From: Halomonas alkalicola
GTDB lineage: Bacteria; Pseudomonadota; Gammaproteobacteria; Pseudomonadales; Halomonadaceae
Direction of reading: 5' to 3'
NCBI RefSeq assembly: GCF_030704205.1
Contig: NZ_CP131913.1
Location: forward strand, 2,604,001-2,668,000
DNA length: 64,000 nt
The notes beneath the pieces are model-generated. The model did no database searches. It saw nothing but the letters and a program-made list of their open reading frames with translations, and was not told the DNA's origin. The position numbers were made by a program, and so were the translations under genes. Shown here in pieces: positions 8,747-25,179 of the stretch. Numbering within the stretch: the first letter of the stretch is position 1; each line of letters starts with the position of its first letter.

Positions 8747-9324
8747 CCATCGAGATCAACCTGCTGCCCTGGCGCGAGGAGCGCCGGGCCCGTCGCAGCA
8801 AGCGCTTCTTCGTGACGCTGGGGCTGGCCGCCCTGCTCGGCCTCGGGGGCGGCTACGGCCTGACCTGGCACTACCAGCAGGAAGCCCAGGCCCAGCAGCA
8901 GCGCAATGCCCATATCCAGGCCCAGAGTCGCCAGCTCGACTCGGCGATCCGCGAGATCAGCGAGCTGGAGGCGATCCGCGACCAGATGCTCGAGCAGGTG
9001 CGGGTGTTCACCGAACTGCAGATGGGGCGCACCCAGACCGTCCATGTCCTGAGCGACCTGACCTCAAGCCTGGTGGACGGCGTCCACTACAGCCAGCTCA
9101 CCCGCCAGGGTGACAGCCTGCGCCTGACCGGCCTGGCCGAGAACAACCGCCAGGTCTCCGACCAGCTGCGCGCGCTGGCGGCGGCCGCCTCCTTCACCGA
9201 GCCGGTGCTCTCAGAGGTGGAGGCCGAGGGGGGCGGTGAGCGGCGTCGCTTCAGCCTGAGCATGAGTCAGCAGCTGCCCCGGGCGGCGGAGGCGAATCAG
9301 GCGTCGGCGGAGGAAGGGTCATGA
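8743..9324 (+). CDS. pilN: Type IV pilus inner-membrane protein PilN
   Basis: 193 residues. A short cytoplasmic N-terminus with the conserved INLLPWREERR motif, which docks into PilM, is followed by a transmembrane helix (about 22-42). A periplasmic coiled coil (about 43-90) and a ferredoxin-like fold come next and pair with PilO. It starts inside the end of pilM (ATGA overlap) and its own end overlaps pilO by 4 bp, pointing to translational coupling along the operon. Confidence 0.94.
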   Translation: MTIEINLLPWREERRARRSKRFFVTLGLAALLGLGGGYGLTWHYQQEAQAQQQRNAHIQAQSRQLDSAIREISELEAIRDQMLEQVRVFTELQMGRTQTVHVLSDLTSSLVDGVHYSQLTRQGDSLRLTGLAENNRQVSDQLRALAAAASFTEPVLSEVEAEGGGERRRFSLSMSQQLPRAAEANQASAEEGS

Positions 9325-9944
9325 GTCTCAAGGGAGAGATGCGTCGCCTGCGCGAGCTGGACTGGCGCGAACTGGACATCAAGGAGGCCGGCGTCTGGCC
9401 CTGGTCGCTGCAGCTGCTCTGCTGCCTGCTGCTGCTGGGCGCGACCTTCTACGGCATGCACTGGTACCTGGCGGCTCCCGCCAAGGAGGAGCTCGAACGG
9501 GTGCGTGGCCAGGAGGCGCAGCTGATCCGCGACTACCGCAGCAAGGCGGCCCAGGCGGCGAATCTCGAGGCGATGCGCGAACAGATGGGCGTCCTCGAGG
9601 CGCGCATGAGCGAACTGCGCGAGATGCTGCCCACCGGCGCCGAGGTGCCCTCGCTGATCGACAACATCAGCGAGACCGCCATCGACAATCAGCTCGCCAT
9701 CGACTCCATTCGCCTGCGCGGCACGGTCACCCGGGAGCACTATATCGAGCAGCCCTTCGATATCCAGGTGCAGGGCGACTACCACCGCATCGCTACCTTC
9801 CTGGCCGGCGTGGCGGCTCTGCCGCGCATCGTCACCCTGCACGACATGACCCTGTCGCCGGAGGGGGGCAGCGGCCAGCGGCTCAGGCTCTCCCTGCTGG
9901 CGCGGACCTACAGCTACCGCCAGAGCGAGGAGGGGGCGCCATGA
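9321..9944 (+). CDS. pilO: Type IV pilus inner-membrane protein PilO
   Basis: 207 residues. Cytoplasmic segment, one transmembrane helix (about 28-50), coiled coil (55-105), then a periplasmic domain that heterodimerises with PilN and contacts the PilP lipoprotein. The LREMLPTGAEVPSLIDNIS segment after the coiled coil is characteristic of PilO. Overlaps pilN and pilP by 4 bp at both ends. Confidence 0.94.
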   Translation: MSLKGEMRRLRELDWRELDIKEAGVWPWSLQLLCCLLLLGATFYGMHWYLAAPAKEELERVRGQEAQLIRDYRSKAAQAANLEAMREQMGVLEARMSELREMLPTGAEVPSLIDNISETAIDNQLAIDSIRLRGTVTREHYIEQPFDIQVQGDYHRIATFLAGVAALPRIVTLHDMTLSPEGGSGQRLRLSLLARTYSYRQSEEGAP

Positions 9945-10471
9945 GCCGAGCCAACCGTCTTTCGGCGGCACTGGCGGTCGTGCTGCTGCTGGGGCTTTCG
10001 GGATGTTCCGACCCTCAGCTCGGCATGCTCGACCGCGAGCTGGCCGAGATCCGCAGCAACCCCGGTGCGACCCCGCGGGTGGAGCTGCCCGATATTCCCG
10101 ACTATGAGGCGCTGCCCTACGACGAGGCCGATCGGCGCAGTCCGTTCATCGCCAGGCTGCCAGAAACGGAGCAGCCGCCGCGCGGCTCCGAGGAGCTGGC
10201 GCCGGACCTGACCCGCCCGCGGGAGCCCCTGGAGGCCTACGGCCTCGGCCAACTCGACCTGGTCGGCACCCTGACCCATGGCGGGCAGCCCTCGGCGCTG
10301 GTCCGGGCGCCGAGCGGCACGGTGCACCGGTTGCGCGTGGGCAATCACCTGGGCAGCGACTTTGGCCGCATCGTCAGCATCACCTCCTCCTCGGTGCAGC
10401 TGATCGAGGTTGTGCCCACCGGGCGAGGTGGCTGGATCGAGCGCACGACGCAGATGACGCTCAACGACTAG
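9941..10471 (+). CDS. pilP: Type IV pilus lipoprotein PilP
   Basis: 176 residues. A lipoprotein signal peptide ends in the lipobox LSGC (Cys at about 23). A flexible acidic and proline-rich linker follows, then a small beta domain (about 95-170; LVGTLTHGG near its start) that links the PilNO complex to the PilQ secretin across the periplasm. Sits between pilO (4-bp overlap) and pilQ (87-bp gap). Confidence 0.94.
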   Translation: MSRANRLSAALAVVLLLGLSGCSDPQLGMLDRELAEIRSNPGATPRVELPDIPDYEALPYDEADRRSPFIARLPETEQPPRGSEELAPDLTRPREPLEAYGLGQLDLVGTLTHGGQPSALVRAPSGTVHRLRVGNHLGSDFGRIVSITSSSVQLIEVVPTGRGGWIERTTQMTLND

Positions 10472-10558
10472 ATCCTGATAACGAGATCCGGATAAACCAC
10501 CAGGCAAGCGATTCGCCGCCCACCGGCAGGGATGGGCGACAAGCGGGGGAAGGGAACA

Positions 10559-12625
10559 ATGCTACCGATCATGAAGCGTGGATTCGCGACACTCTTGCTG
10601 CTGGCGCTCTCCGCCGGCGCCCTGGCCGCCTCCTCCCTGGAGGGGCTCGACTTCCGGCAGGGCGGCGGGGGCGAGCTTGAGGTCGACCTCCAGTTCGCCG
10701 GCCCGGTGCCCGAGGTGCGTGGCTATCGCCTGGACGACCCGGCGCGGCTCACCATCGACCTGATGGAGACCGCCAACCGCCTCGACCAGCGCAGCTACGC
10801 CCTGGGGATCGGTGGCGTGCGGCAGGTCACGGCGCTGGAGGCCGGCTCCCGCACCCGCCTGGTGTTCGATCTCGAGGGGCCGCTGCCCTACAACACCCGC
10901 GAGCAGGGCAATCGCCTGCGCCTGGCCATCGGTGGCGGCGCGGCCGATACCGGCGTGGCACGGGTAGCGGCGCCGGCACCGGCGTCGGCCCCCAGTGAGC
11001 CGGCCCCCAGCCGGTCGGTGGCCAGCGGTCCCAGCGTCGAGAACATCGACTTCCGCCGCGGCGAGGGCGGCGCCGGCCGCCTGGTGGTCACCTTCGACCG
11101 TGCCGGGGTCGATGCCCGGGTGCGCGAGAGCGGGCGAAACCGCATCACCGCCGACCTGCGCGGCGTGGAGCTGCCGGCCTCCCTGGATCAGGTCTATGAC
11201 GTCAGCGACTTCGGCACCCCGCTGCGCCGCGTCACCCCGCGGGTCGGCCGAGATGGCGTGACCCTCGATATCGAGGGGGCCGGCGAGTTCGCCATGGTCT
11301 CCACCCAGAGCGGGCGGCAGCTCACCATCGAGGCCCAGCCGGTCACCCAGCAGCAGCGCGAGCAGCGGGTCCGCGAGCAGTTCCCCTACACCGGCGAGCG
11401 CATCACCCTCAATTTCCAGGACATCGAGGTGCGTTCGGTGCTGGCGATCATCGCCGACTTCACCGGCCTCAATCTGGTGGCCAGCGACAGCGTCCAGGGT
11501 CGGGTGACGCTGAACCTCGAGGACGTGCCCTGGGACCAGGCGCTGGACCTGGTGCTCAAGAGCCACGGCCTTGCCAGCCGCCAGGAGGGCAACGTCATCG
11601 TGGTGGCCCCGGCCAGCGAACTGGCCAACATCGAGCGCCAGGAGCTGCAGGCCCGCGAGCAGATGGAGGTGCTGGCGCCGCTCACCACCGAGTATGTCCA
11701 GGTGCGCTATGCGCGCGCCTCCGACCTGGCGGCGCTGCTGCGCGGCGGCGAAGGGTTCGGGCTTTTGACCGAGCGCGGCCGGGTGGCGGTGGATCAGCGC
11801 ACCAATACCCTGCTGATCCAGGACACCGCCGACCAGATCGACGAGATCATGCGCACCCTGGACCGCCTCGACGTGGCCGTGCGCCAGGTGCAGATCGAGG
11901 CGCGCATCGTCATCGCCAGCGACAGCGCCACCCGCGAGCTGGGGGTCAACTGGGGTGTTTCGAGCACCTCCAGCAGCCGCTTCAACCTAGGCGGTGCCTC
12001 GGACGGCACGCCCATTTCGGGCCTGGGTGGCCTGGCCGTGGATTTCGGCTCCACCGACCGCGGCGTGGGCGGCATGACCAGCTTCGCCTTCGGCTATCTC
12101 TCCGGTGACGTGCTGCTCGACCTGGAGCTGCGCGCCATGGAGAGCGAAGGGCGCAGCTATACCATCTCCCAGCCGCGGGTGATCACCGCCAACCAGCGCA
12201 CCGCGGTGATCAAGCAGGGCCAGGAGCGGGCCTACCGCGAGTCCGCGGCCAGCGGCGCGGCCGCGGTGGACTTCAAGGAGGCGGTGCTGTCGCTGGAGGT
12301 GACGCCGCAGATCACCCCGGACAATCGCATCATCATGGACGTGTCCATCACCAACGACACCTTCGGCGAGTTCCAGCCCGGCGAGGAGCCGCCGATCAAC
12401 AAGAACGAGATCGAGACCCAGGTGCTGGTGGACAACGGTGAGACCGTGGTGCTGGGCGGTATCCTGCAGACCGAAGAGCTGCGCAACCTGGTCAAGACCC
12501 CCTTCCTGGGCGACCTGCCGGTGATCGGCAACCTCTTCCGCTATACCCAACAGAGCAACGAGAAGGTAGAGTTGCTGGTATTCATCACTCCCCGGATACT
12601 GGACGACGGCGTGGCCCTTCGCTGA
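10559..12625 (+). CDS. pilQ: Type IV pilus secretin PilQ
   Basis: Outer-membrane secretin through which the pilus emerges, 688 residues. Signal peptide (1 to about 21, ending ALAAS), two AMIN peptidoglycan-binding domains (about 25-120 and 155-245) separated by an Ala/Pro/Ser linker, an STN/secretin N domain (about 280-340), an N1-type domain and the C-terminal secretin pore with VPLLGD-like [13 protein letters not shown] near residue 655. The ATG at 10559 was chosen because AAGGGA precedes it by 5 bases; in-frame ATGs also exist at 10532 and 10571. The stop shares a base with the aroK start. Confidence 0.94.
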   Translation: MLPIMKRGFATLLLLALSAGALAASSLEGLDFRQGGGGELEVDLQFAGPVPEVRGYRLDDPARLTIDLMETANRLDQRSYALGIGGVRQVTALEAGSRTRLVFDLEGPLPYNTREQGNRLRLAIGGGAADTGVARVAAPAPASAPSEPAPSRSVASGPSVENIDFRRGEGGAGRLVVTFDRAGVDARVRESGRNRITADLRGVELPASLDQVYDVSDFGTPLRRVTPRVGRDGVTLDIEGAGEFAMVSTQSGRQLTIEAQPVTQQQREQRVREQFPYTGERITLNFQDIEVRSVLAIIADFTGLNLVASDSVQGRVTLNLEDVPWDQALDLVLKSHGLASRQEGNVIVVAPASELANIERQELQAREQMEVLAPLTTEYVQVRYARASDLAALLRGGEGFGLLTERGRVAVDQRTNTLLIQDTADQIDEIMRTLDRLDVAVRQVQIEARIVIASDSATRELGVNWGVSSTSSSRFNLGGASDGTPISGLGGLAVDFGSTDRGVGGMTSFAFGYLSGDVLLDLELRAMESEGRSYTISQPRVITANQRTAVIKQGQERAYRESAASGAAAVDFKEAVLSLEVTPQITPDNRIIMDVSITNDTFGEFQPGEEPPINKNEIETQVLVDNGETVVLGGILQTEELRNLVKTPFLGDLPVIGNLFRYTQQSNEKVELLVFITPRILDDGVALR

Positions 12626-13167
12626 TGCAGGCACTACCCAACCTGATACTGATCGGCCCCATGGGGGCCGGCAAGAGCACCATCGGCCGCCTCTTGGCGG
12701 CCGAACTTTCTCGCGACTTCTTCGATACCGACCACGAGATCCAGGACCGCTGCGGCGCCGATATCCCCTGGATCTTCGACGTGGAGGGGGAGCTCGGCTT
12801 CCGCGACCGCGAGACCCAGATGATCGACGAGCTGACGCGGCTCGAGGGGGTGGTGATCGCCACCGGTGGCGGCGCCGTGCTGCGCGAGGAGAACCGCCGC
12901 ATGCTGCGCGAGCGCGGCACCGTGATCTATCTCTACACCACCGTCGAGCAGCAGCTCAAGCGCACCGCCAAGGACCGCAACCGGCCGCTGCTTCAGCGGC
13001 CGGACAGGGAGGCGGTGCTGCGCGAGATGTTCGGCGTGCGCGACCCCCTCTATCGGGCCACCGCCGACGTCACCGTGCGTACCGACCGCCGTGGCCCCCG
13101 GGCCGTGGTCAACGATATCGTCAGGCGCGTCACCCGGCTGGTCGACCCCCTGCAATGCAAGGCATGA
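12625..13167 (+). CDS. aroK: Shikimate kinase
   Basis: Phosphorylates shikimate at the 3-hydroxyl with ATP in the shikimate pathway. 180 residues. P-loop GPMGAGKST at 11-19, the DTDHEIQ segment (Asp that binds shikimate), GGGAVLR at about 77-83 and the lid arginines near 117-130 are all present. Coupled to pilQ (TGATG) and followed directly by aroB: the pilQ-aroK-aroB arrangement found in many gammaproteobacteria. Confidence 0.96.
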   Translation: MQALPNLILIGPMGAGKSTIGRLLAAELSRDFFDTDHEIQDRCGADIPWIFDVEGELGFRDRETQMIDELTRLEGVVIATGGGAVLREENRRMLRERGTVIYLYTTVEQQLKRTAKDRNRPLLQRPDREAVLREMFGVRDPLYRATADVTVRTDRRGPRAVVNDIVRRVTRLVDPLQCKA

Positions 13168-13172
13168 GGCCC

Positions 13173-14279
13173 ATGAGCGAGACTCTGACAGGCCCGCGCA
13201 ACCTCGAGGTGGCGCTGGGCGAACGCAGCTATCCCATCCATATCGGCCCCGGCCTGCTGGGCGAGCCCGGTGTGCTGGCGCCCTGGCTGGCCGGCCGCCA
13301 GGTGATGATCGTCACCAACGAGGTGGTGGCACCGCTCTACCTGGAGCGCTGCCGGGCCTCGCTGCCGGCAGGCGTCGAGGTGCGTGAGCTGGTGCTGCCC
13401 GACGGCGAAGCCACCAAGACCCTGGCCAGCGTGTCGCGCATCTGGGATGCCCTGCTGGAGGCGGGCTTCAACCGCCGCTGTACCCTGATCGCCCTGGGCG
13501 GCGGGGTGATCGGCGACATGGTCGGCTATGCGGCCGCCTGCTATCAGCGCGGGGTGGCCTTCATCCAGGTGCCGACGACCCTGCTCTCCCAGGTGGACTC
13601 CTCGGTGGGCGGCAAGACCGGGGTCAACCATCCGCTGGGCAAGAACATGATCGGCGCCTTCTGGCAGCCCCGTGCCGTGCTGATCGACACCGACACCCTG
13701 GCCACCCTGCCGCCCCGGGAGCTCTCCGCGGGGCTCGCCGAGGTGATCAAGTACGGGTTGATCCGCGATGCCGACTTCCTGGCCTGGCTGGAGGCCGAGA
13801 TGCCCGCCCTGCGGGCCCTGGAGGCATCGGCGCTGACCCGTGCCATCGAGCGCAGCTGTGCGCTCAAGGCCGAGATCGTCGCCGAGGACGAGACCGAGCA
13901 GGGGGTCCGGGCGCTGCTCAACCTGGGGCACACCTTCGGGCACGCCATCGAGGCGCACCAGGGCTACGGGGTCTGGTTGCACGGCGAGGCGGTGGGGGCC
14001 GGCATGCTGATGGCCGCCGAGCTCTCGGCGCGGCTGGGCTGGCTCTCCGAGGCCGAGGTGGCGCGCACCAGGGCCATCATCGGGGCCGCCGGGCTGCCGC
14101 TGGCCGCGCCTGCCGACATGTCGGTGGAGGACTTCCTGGTCCGCATGCGGCTCGACAAGAAGAACGTCGACAGCCGCCTGCGTCTGATCCTGCTGCGCAC
14201 GCTGGGGGATGCCTGCCTCTTCGACGAGACCCCGGCCGAGCTGCTGGAGGCGCTGATCGAGGCATTTCCCCGCGGCTGA
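13173..14279 (+). CDS. aroB: 3-dehydroquinate synthase
   Basis: Converts DAHP to 3-dehydroquinate with catalytic NAD+ and a divalent metal. 368 residues from the ATG at 13173. NAD-binding DGEATKT and [13 protein letters not shown], the [20 protein letters not shown] block, and the zinc ligands in EVIKYG (Glu), [11 protein letters not shown] (His) and LHGEAV (His) are all seen. ATG 13164 overlaps the aroK stop and is a possible coupled start that adds three residues; GAGG ahead of 13173 favours the latter. Confidence 0.96.
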   Translation: MSETLTGPRNLEVALGERSYPIHIGPGLLGEPGVLAPWLAGRQVMIVTNEVVAPLYLERCRASLPAGVEVRELVLPDGEATKTLASVSRIWDALLEAGFNRRCTLIALGGGVIGDMVGYAAACYQRGVAFIQVPTTLLSQVDSSVGGKTGVNHPLGKNMIGAFWQPRAVLIDTDTLATLPPRELSAGLAEVIKYGLIRDADFLAWLEAEMPALRALEASALTRAIERSCALKAEIVAEDETEQGVRALLNLGHTFGHAIEAHQGYGVWLHGEAVGAGMLMAAELSARLGWLSEAEVARTRAIIGAAGLPLAAPADMSVEDFLVRMRLDKKNVDSRLRLILLRTLGDACLFDETPAELLEALIEAFPRG

Positions 14280-14309
14280 TCCGCCTCCGACGCCGTTGGC
14301 ACCCGATCT

Positions 14310-14345
14310 CGACGCCCGCACCCCTGTTGTGCGGGCGTCGTCGTT
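14310..14345 (+). terminator. Terminator after aroB
   Basis: A 12-bp stem CGACGCCCGCAC/GTGCGGGCGTCG with a 7-base loop, followed by TCGTTGG, 30 bp after the aroB stop. Ends the pil-aro transcript. Confidence 0.7.
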
Positions 14346-14736
14346 GGTGGGGGCTCTGCCGGGCGGCATGGGGCGCCGGCGAGGGTCATGCCGAGAATCC
14401 GCATGACTTATGCGCTATCAGCATGGGGTTTCAGGGGTATGTTAGACTAAAGTCTAGTATCGGCATTCAATCGTTGAAGATTCGTCTATGTGTTCTGCAA
14501 GTCATTGAGAGACAGGCTTTTTTCGTCCGGGGGGATTCTGCAAGTCGCGGATTTTCAGGTGTTTTTTGATTGATGCTTCACTGCTGGCGTTGCGCGTTTC
14601 CCGGCGGAGTGTCTATGCTGGGCGGCCTTTTGTCGTGCAGCCTGACGCCTTGCGGGGCGTGACGTAAAAAAATAAAAACCTATTAAAATATCACGGTAGA
14701 GCTGCAAAAGAAATCACCTTTATCCGAGGCACGCCA
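14346..14736 (+). promoter_or_regulatory. Long AT-richer leader/promoter region of gltB
   Basis: About 390 bp without a credible gene, visibly less GC-rich than its surroundings. It holds an inverted repeat TAGACT-aa-AGTCTA (14443-14456), an 11-bp direct repeat TTCTGCAAGTC at 14493-14503 and 14536-14546, a small hairpin ACGCC/GGCGT near 14645-14660, and an A/T-only tract from about 14665 to 14690. This looks like a multi-site control region for nitrogen assimilation. I could not settle on a -35/-10 pair. Confidence 0.45.
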
Positions 14737-17700
14737 ATGAACAGAGGTCTCCATCAGCCCGGCGAGTTCCGCGACAACTGCGGGTTCGGCCTGATCGCCC
14801 ACATGGAAGGGCGCGCCAGCCATCAGCTGCTGCGCACCGCCATCGAGTCGCTCACCTGCATGACCCACCGTGGCGGCATCGCCGCCGACGGCAAGACCGG
14901 CGACGGCTGCGGCCTGCTGCTCAAGATGCCCGAGGCCTTTATGCGCCAGATCGCGCAGGAAGCTCTCGGTGTCGACCTGGGTGAGCGCTTCGCGGTGGGG
15001 GCGGTCTTCCTGCCCGACGATGACGCACGTGCCGCCAAGGCGTGCGATACCCTCGAGGGCGAGCTGCGCGCCCGCGGCCTGGTGATCCGCGGCTGGCGCG
15101 ACGTGCCGGTGGACCCGAGCGTCTGTGGCCCCATGGCGCTGGCGTGCCTGCCGAGGATCCGCCACCTCTTCGTGGAGCCGGGCAAGAACGGCGGCGTCGA
15201 GACCTTCGAGGTCGACCTCTTCATGGGCCGCCGCCTGGCCGAGCAGGCCCTGCGCAGCGAGTCCGAGTTCTACGTCTGCTCGCTCTCCGAGCAGGTGATC
15301 TCCTACAAGGGCCTGGTGATGCCGGTGGACCTGCCGGCCTTCTACCGGGACCTCGGCGACGAGCGTCTGGAGACCGCGATCTGCGTCTTCCACCAGCGCT
15401 TCTCCACCAACACCGCGCCGCGCTGGCCCCTGGCCCAGCCCTTCCGCCTGCTGGCCCACAACGGCGAGATCAACACCATCGAGGCCAACCGCGGCTGGGC
15501 CAACTCCCGCAAGGAGAACTTCGTCTGTGAGCGGCTGCCCGAGATCGCCGAGCTCGACGAGATCGTCAACACCACGGGTTCCGACTCCTCGAGCATGGAC
15601 AACATGCTGGAAGTGTTGCTGACGGGCGGCATGGAGCTGCACCGCGCGGTACGCCTGATGGTGCCCCCCGCCTGGCAGAACGTGGAGCTGATGGACGGCG
15701 ACCTGCGCGCCTTCTACGAGTACAACTCCATGCACATGGAGCCCTGGGACGGCCCCGCCGGCGTGGTGATGACCGACGGCCGCCAGGCGCTCTGCATGCT
15801 GGACCGCAACGGCCTGCGTCCGGCTCGCTGGGTGATCACCAAGAACGGTTTCATCACCCTGGCCTCCGAGATCGGCACCTACGACTACAAGCCCGAGGAT
15901 GTGGTGGCCAAGGGGCGCGTGGGCCCCGGCCAGATACTGGCCGTGGATACCGAGACCGGCGAGGTGCTACACACCGGCGACATCGACGAGCGCCTCAAGT
16001 CGGCCTACCCCTACAAGCGCTGGCTGAAGCAGGAGGCCCACTACCTGGAGTCGGCGCTGACCGAGCTGGCCAGCTTCCACAACATGGATACCGACGCCCT
16101 CAATGTCGCTCAGAAGATGTTCCAGGTGAGCTTCGAGGAGCGCGACCAGCTGCTGCGTCCCCTGGCCGAGAGCGGCCAGGAGGCGGTGGGCTCCATGGGG
16201 GACGATACGCCCATGGCGGTGCTCTCCGGCAAGCAGCGCCTGCTGACCGACTACTTCCGCCAGAAGTTTGCCCAGGTCACCAACCCTGCCATCGACCCGC
16301 TGCGCGAGGCGATCGTGATGTCGCTGGAGACCTGCATCGGCGCCGAGCTCAACGTCTTCAAGGCGACGCCGGAGCATGCCCACCGCATTATCCTGACCAC
16401 CCCGGTGCTCTCGCCGCGCAAGTTCACCGCCCTGGTGGAGCAGGATGACCCGACCTTCGCGCCCCATCGGCTGCGCATGGCCTACGACCCCGAGGCAATG
16501 GGGCTGCAGGCGGCGATTCGCGAGCTCTGCCGCCAGGCCGAGGCGGCCGTGCACGATGGCAAGGTGGTGCTGGTGCTGTCGGATGCCGACCTCGAGCGGG
16601 GCGAGCTGCCGATCCACGCGGCCCTGGCCGTGGGGGCCGTCCACCACCACCTCAGTCGCCTGGCACTGCGCCCGCGGGCCAACATCGTGGTGGAGACCGG
16701 CTATGCCCGCGACGCCCACCAGATGGCGGTGCTGTTCGGTGTGGGCGCCACCGCGGTCTTCCCGTGGCTCGCCTACCAGGTGATGGCCGACATGCAGCGC
16801 ACCGGCGAGCTCACCGGCAACCCGGCCGACGCCCGCGAGAACTACCGCAAGGGCCTGCAGAAGGGGCTCTACAAGATCCTCTCCAAGATGGGCATCTCGA
16901 CGCTCGCCTCCTACCGCGGCTCCCAGCTGTTCGAGGCGGTGGGCCTGGCCGACGAGGTGATGGAGCTGTGCTTCACCGGCATGGCCTCGCGCATCCAGGG
17001 CACCGGCTTCGCCGAGCTGCAGCTGCAGCAGGAGTGGCTGGCCCGCGATGCCTGGACGCCGCGCAAGGGGATCTCCCAGGGTGGCCTGGTCAAGTATGTG
17101 CACGGCCATGAGTACCACGCCTACAACCCCGACGTGGTCAAGGCGCTGCAGGAGGCGGTGCAGGAGGGCGACTACGCCAAGTGGAAGAAGTTTGCCGCCC
17201 TGGTCAACGAGCGTCCGCCGGCCACCATCCGCGACCTGCTCAAGCTGAAGCCGGCCGCCGAGCCGCTGCCGCTTTCGGAGGTGGAGGCGGTCGAGGACCT
17301 GATCCCGCGCTTCGACAGCGCCGGCATGTCGCTGGGCGCGCTGTCGCCGGAGGCTCACGAGGCCCTGGCCCAGGCCATGAACGAGGCGGGCGGGCGCTCC
17401 AACTCCGGCGAGGGCGGCGAGGATCCGGCCCGCTACGGCACCATCCGCTCCTCCAAGATCAAGCAGATCGCCTCCGGGCGCTTCGGCGTCACCCCGGCCT
17501 ACCTGGTCAACGCCGAGGTGCTGCAGATCAAGGTGGCCCAGGGCGCCAAGCCCGGCGAGGGCGGCCAGCTGCCCGGCGGCAAGGTCAACGACCTGATCGC
17601 CCGGCTGCGCTACTCCGTGCCCGGCGTGACCCTGATCTCGCCGCCGCCGCACCATGACATCTACTCCATCGAGGATCTGGCCCAGCTGATCTTCGACCTC

Positions 17701-19170
17701 AAGCAGGTCAACCCGGAGGCCCAGGTCTCGGTGAAGCTGGTCTCCGAGCCCGGCATCGGCACCATCGCCACCGGCGTGGCCAAGGCCTACGCCGACCTGA
17801 TCACCGTCTCCGGCTACGACGGCGGCACCGCGGCGAGCCCCATCACCTCCATCAAGCACGCCGGTTCCCCCTGGGAGCTGGGCCTGCCCGAGGTGCACCA
17901 GGCGCTGCGCATCAACGGCCTGCGCGACAAGATCCGCCTGCAGACCGACGGCGGCCTGAAGACCGGCCTCGACGTGGTCAAGGCGGCGATCCTCGGCGCC
18001 GAGAGCTTCGGCTTCGGCACCGCGCCCATGGTGGCGCTGGGCTGCAAGTACCTGCGCATCTGCCACCTGAACAACTGCGCCACCGGCGTGGCCACCCAGA
18101 ACGACTTCCTGCGCGGCGAGCACTTCCGCGGCACCGTGGACATGGTCAAGCACTACTTCCGCTTCATCGCCGAGGAGGTGCGTGAGCTGATGGCCATGCT
18201 GGGCGTGCGAAAGCTCACCGACCTGATCGGCCGCACCGACCTGCTCGAGGTGCTGGAGGGTGTCACCGCCTCCCAGCGCAGGCTCGACCTGACCCCGCTG
18301 CTGGGCAACGACTTCGTGCCGGCCGAGGCCCCGCAGTTCTGCCAGGTAAGCCGCAACGTACCCCACGACCCGGGTGCCAAGAACCAGGAGGTGCTGGCGG
18401 CGCTGGCGGACGCCATCGAGGCGAAGTCCGGCGGCGACTTCTCCTTCACCATCACCAACTGCGACCGCAGCGTGGGGGCGCTCACCTCCGGGGCCATCGC
18501 CAAGCGCTACGGCGAGGCGGGGCTCGAGGAGGCGCCGGTCACCGCGCGCTTCATCGGCGTGGCGGGCCAGAGCTTCGGTGTCTGGAACGCCCGCGGTCTC
18601 AACCTCTATCTGGAAGGGGACGCCAACGACTACGTCGGCAAGGGCATGAACGGCGGCAAGGTGGTGATCACCCCGCCGGCGGGCAGCCGCTTCGAGAGCC
18701 ACAAGACGGCGATCATCGGCAACACCTGCCTGTATGGCGCCACCGGCGGCAAGCTGTTCGCCGCGGGCACCGCCGGCGAGCGCTTCGGGGTGCGCAACTC
18801 CGGCGCCCACGCGGTGATCGAGGGCGCCGGCGACCACTGCTGCGAGTACATGACCGGCGGCCTGGTGGCGGTGCTCGGCGAGACCGGCGTCAACTTCGGC
18901 GCGGGCATGACCGGCGGCTTCGCCTACGTGCTCGACGAGGACCGTACCTTCGTCGACAATTACAACCACGAGCTGGTGGAGATCCACCGCGTCAACACGG
19001 AGACCATGGAAGCCTATCGCCGCCACCTGCGCGAGGTGATCGAGGAGTTCGTCGACGAGACCGGCTCGGCCCGCGGCCGCGCCATCCTCGACGACTTCAG
19101 CGACTTCATCCGCCACTTCTGGCTGGTGAAGCCCAAGGCGGCAAGCCTGAACAGCCTGTTGGCCCAATCC

Positions 19171-19188
<18 letters not shown>
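14737..19188 (+). CDS. gltB: Glutamate synthase (NADPH) large subunit
   Basis: Transfers the amide of glutamine to 2-oxoglutarate to give two glutamates. 1483 residues, normal for bacterial GltB. The Ntn-type glutaminase domain starts at Cys15 (DNCGFGL), so a 14-residue propeptide must be removed. A central domain (about 470-770), an FMN/3Fe-4S synthase domain (about 790-1180) with cluster cysteines Cys1103, Cys1109 and Cys1114, and a C-terminal GXGXG beta-helix (about 1230-1430) follow. The ATG at 14737 has CGAGG about 7 bases upstream. Paired with gltD 125 bp downstream. The last codons lie in a three-copy 22-bp tandem repeat. Confidence 0.97.
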
Positions 19189-20732
<1,544 letters not shown>

Positions 20733-21021
20733 GTGGCGCTACACGGAGAGCCTGGGAACCCGTCGCGCAAGCCTTTAGCCGAGCGCTGATGTGAAGCGAA
20801 GCGGCCGCGTGGCGCTCGCCAGGGATGGCGAGCGAGCCGCACCCGTGAGGGATTATGTTGTGCGGCGACGCGCGGGCCGCGAGCGGAGTATCAGGGTTTC
20901 GCTCGGCGTGGCGCCGGCGGCGGGCTCCCCGGCTTGGTCTGCCTGCCTTTTGGCTCCACCTAGGGGCAGCGCCGCCAGGGCCTGTCGCCGGGTAAGCCGC
21001 GGATCAGGCGGCTGGCCGAAA
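20733..21021. other. Intergenic gltD-pyrG, no gene seen
   Basis: About 290 bp with no credible coding frame. The only clear structure is a hairpin CGCTCGCC/GGCGAGCG (20813-20834, 6-base loop) without a T-run, which might serve as an attenuating 3' structure for gltBD. Confidence 0.4.
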
Positions 21022-21050
21022 TTGAGCCATTGGTCGTGTTCTGCTAGTCT
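21022..21050 (+). promoter_or_regulatory. Candidate pyrG promoter
   Basis: TTGAGC (21022-21027), a 17-bp spacer and an extended -10 TGC-TAGTCT (hexamer 21045-21050), 62 bp before pyrG. The TGCTAG context is shared with the rpmE promoter candidate. The -10 is weak, so moderate confidence. Confidence 0.45.
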
Positions 21051-21090
21051 GTCGTCCCATCCTGGCGCGGCTTCCTGCCGAGCCTCATGA

Positions 21091-24949
<3,859 letters not shown>

Positions 24950-24979
24950 GCGAACACTGTTGCCTCTGGCGGGAACCCG

Positions 24980-24997
24980 TGTAGGAAATCGCTGACA
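24980..24997 (+). promoter_or_regulatory. Candidate GacA upstream activating sequence
   Basis: TGTAGG-AAATCG-CTGACA matches the GacA/UvrY box TGTAAG-N6-CTTACA with one mismatch in each half-site and the exact 18-bp length. It lies 30 bp after eno and about 190 bp upstream of the predicted sRNA start, close to the distance known for rsmY/rsmZ in Pseudomonas. Confidence 0.55.
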
Positions 24998-25030
24998 ATT
25001 TGGCGAAGAGATTTGCTCGGGTTCAGCGGA

Positions 25031-25062
25031 AAGACCGATGCCTTTGGCGTCGGTCTTTTTTT
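25031..25062 (+). terminator. Terminator after eno
   Basis: A 12-bp stem AAGACCGA-t-GCC / GGC-g-TCGGTCTT (one G-T pair) with loop TTT and a run of seven T. A textbook intrinsic terminator that also separates the proposed GacA box from the sRNA promoter. Confidence 0.9.
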
Positions 25063-25145
25063 AACCATATGTTATTTAACGTGTTTTTTTGGATTTCCGC
25101 TGCTGGGCCAGCGCGCCGGTCGAGGTTGGTCGCCGTTGGTCGCGC

Positions 25146-25173
25146 TTGTGTTGCAATGCAGCTCTGCCACAAT
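25146..25173 (+). promoter_or_regulatory. Candidate promoter of the RsmZ-type sRNA
   Basis: TTGTGT (25146-25151), a 16-bp spacer and CACAAT (25168-25173), predicting a start near 25180. An AT-rich tract (about 25060-25100) lies between it and the GacA-like box, as in the IHF-bound linkers of Pseudomonas rsm promoters. Confidence 0.45.
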
Positions 25174-25179
25174 GAACTC

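Noticed and set aside
14327..14569. 80-codon frame in the gltB leader
   Set aside because: Begins inside the aroB terminator hairpin and has no ribosome site or recognisable sequence.
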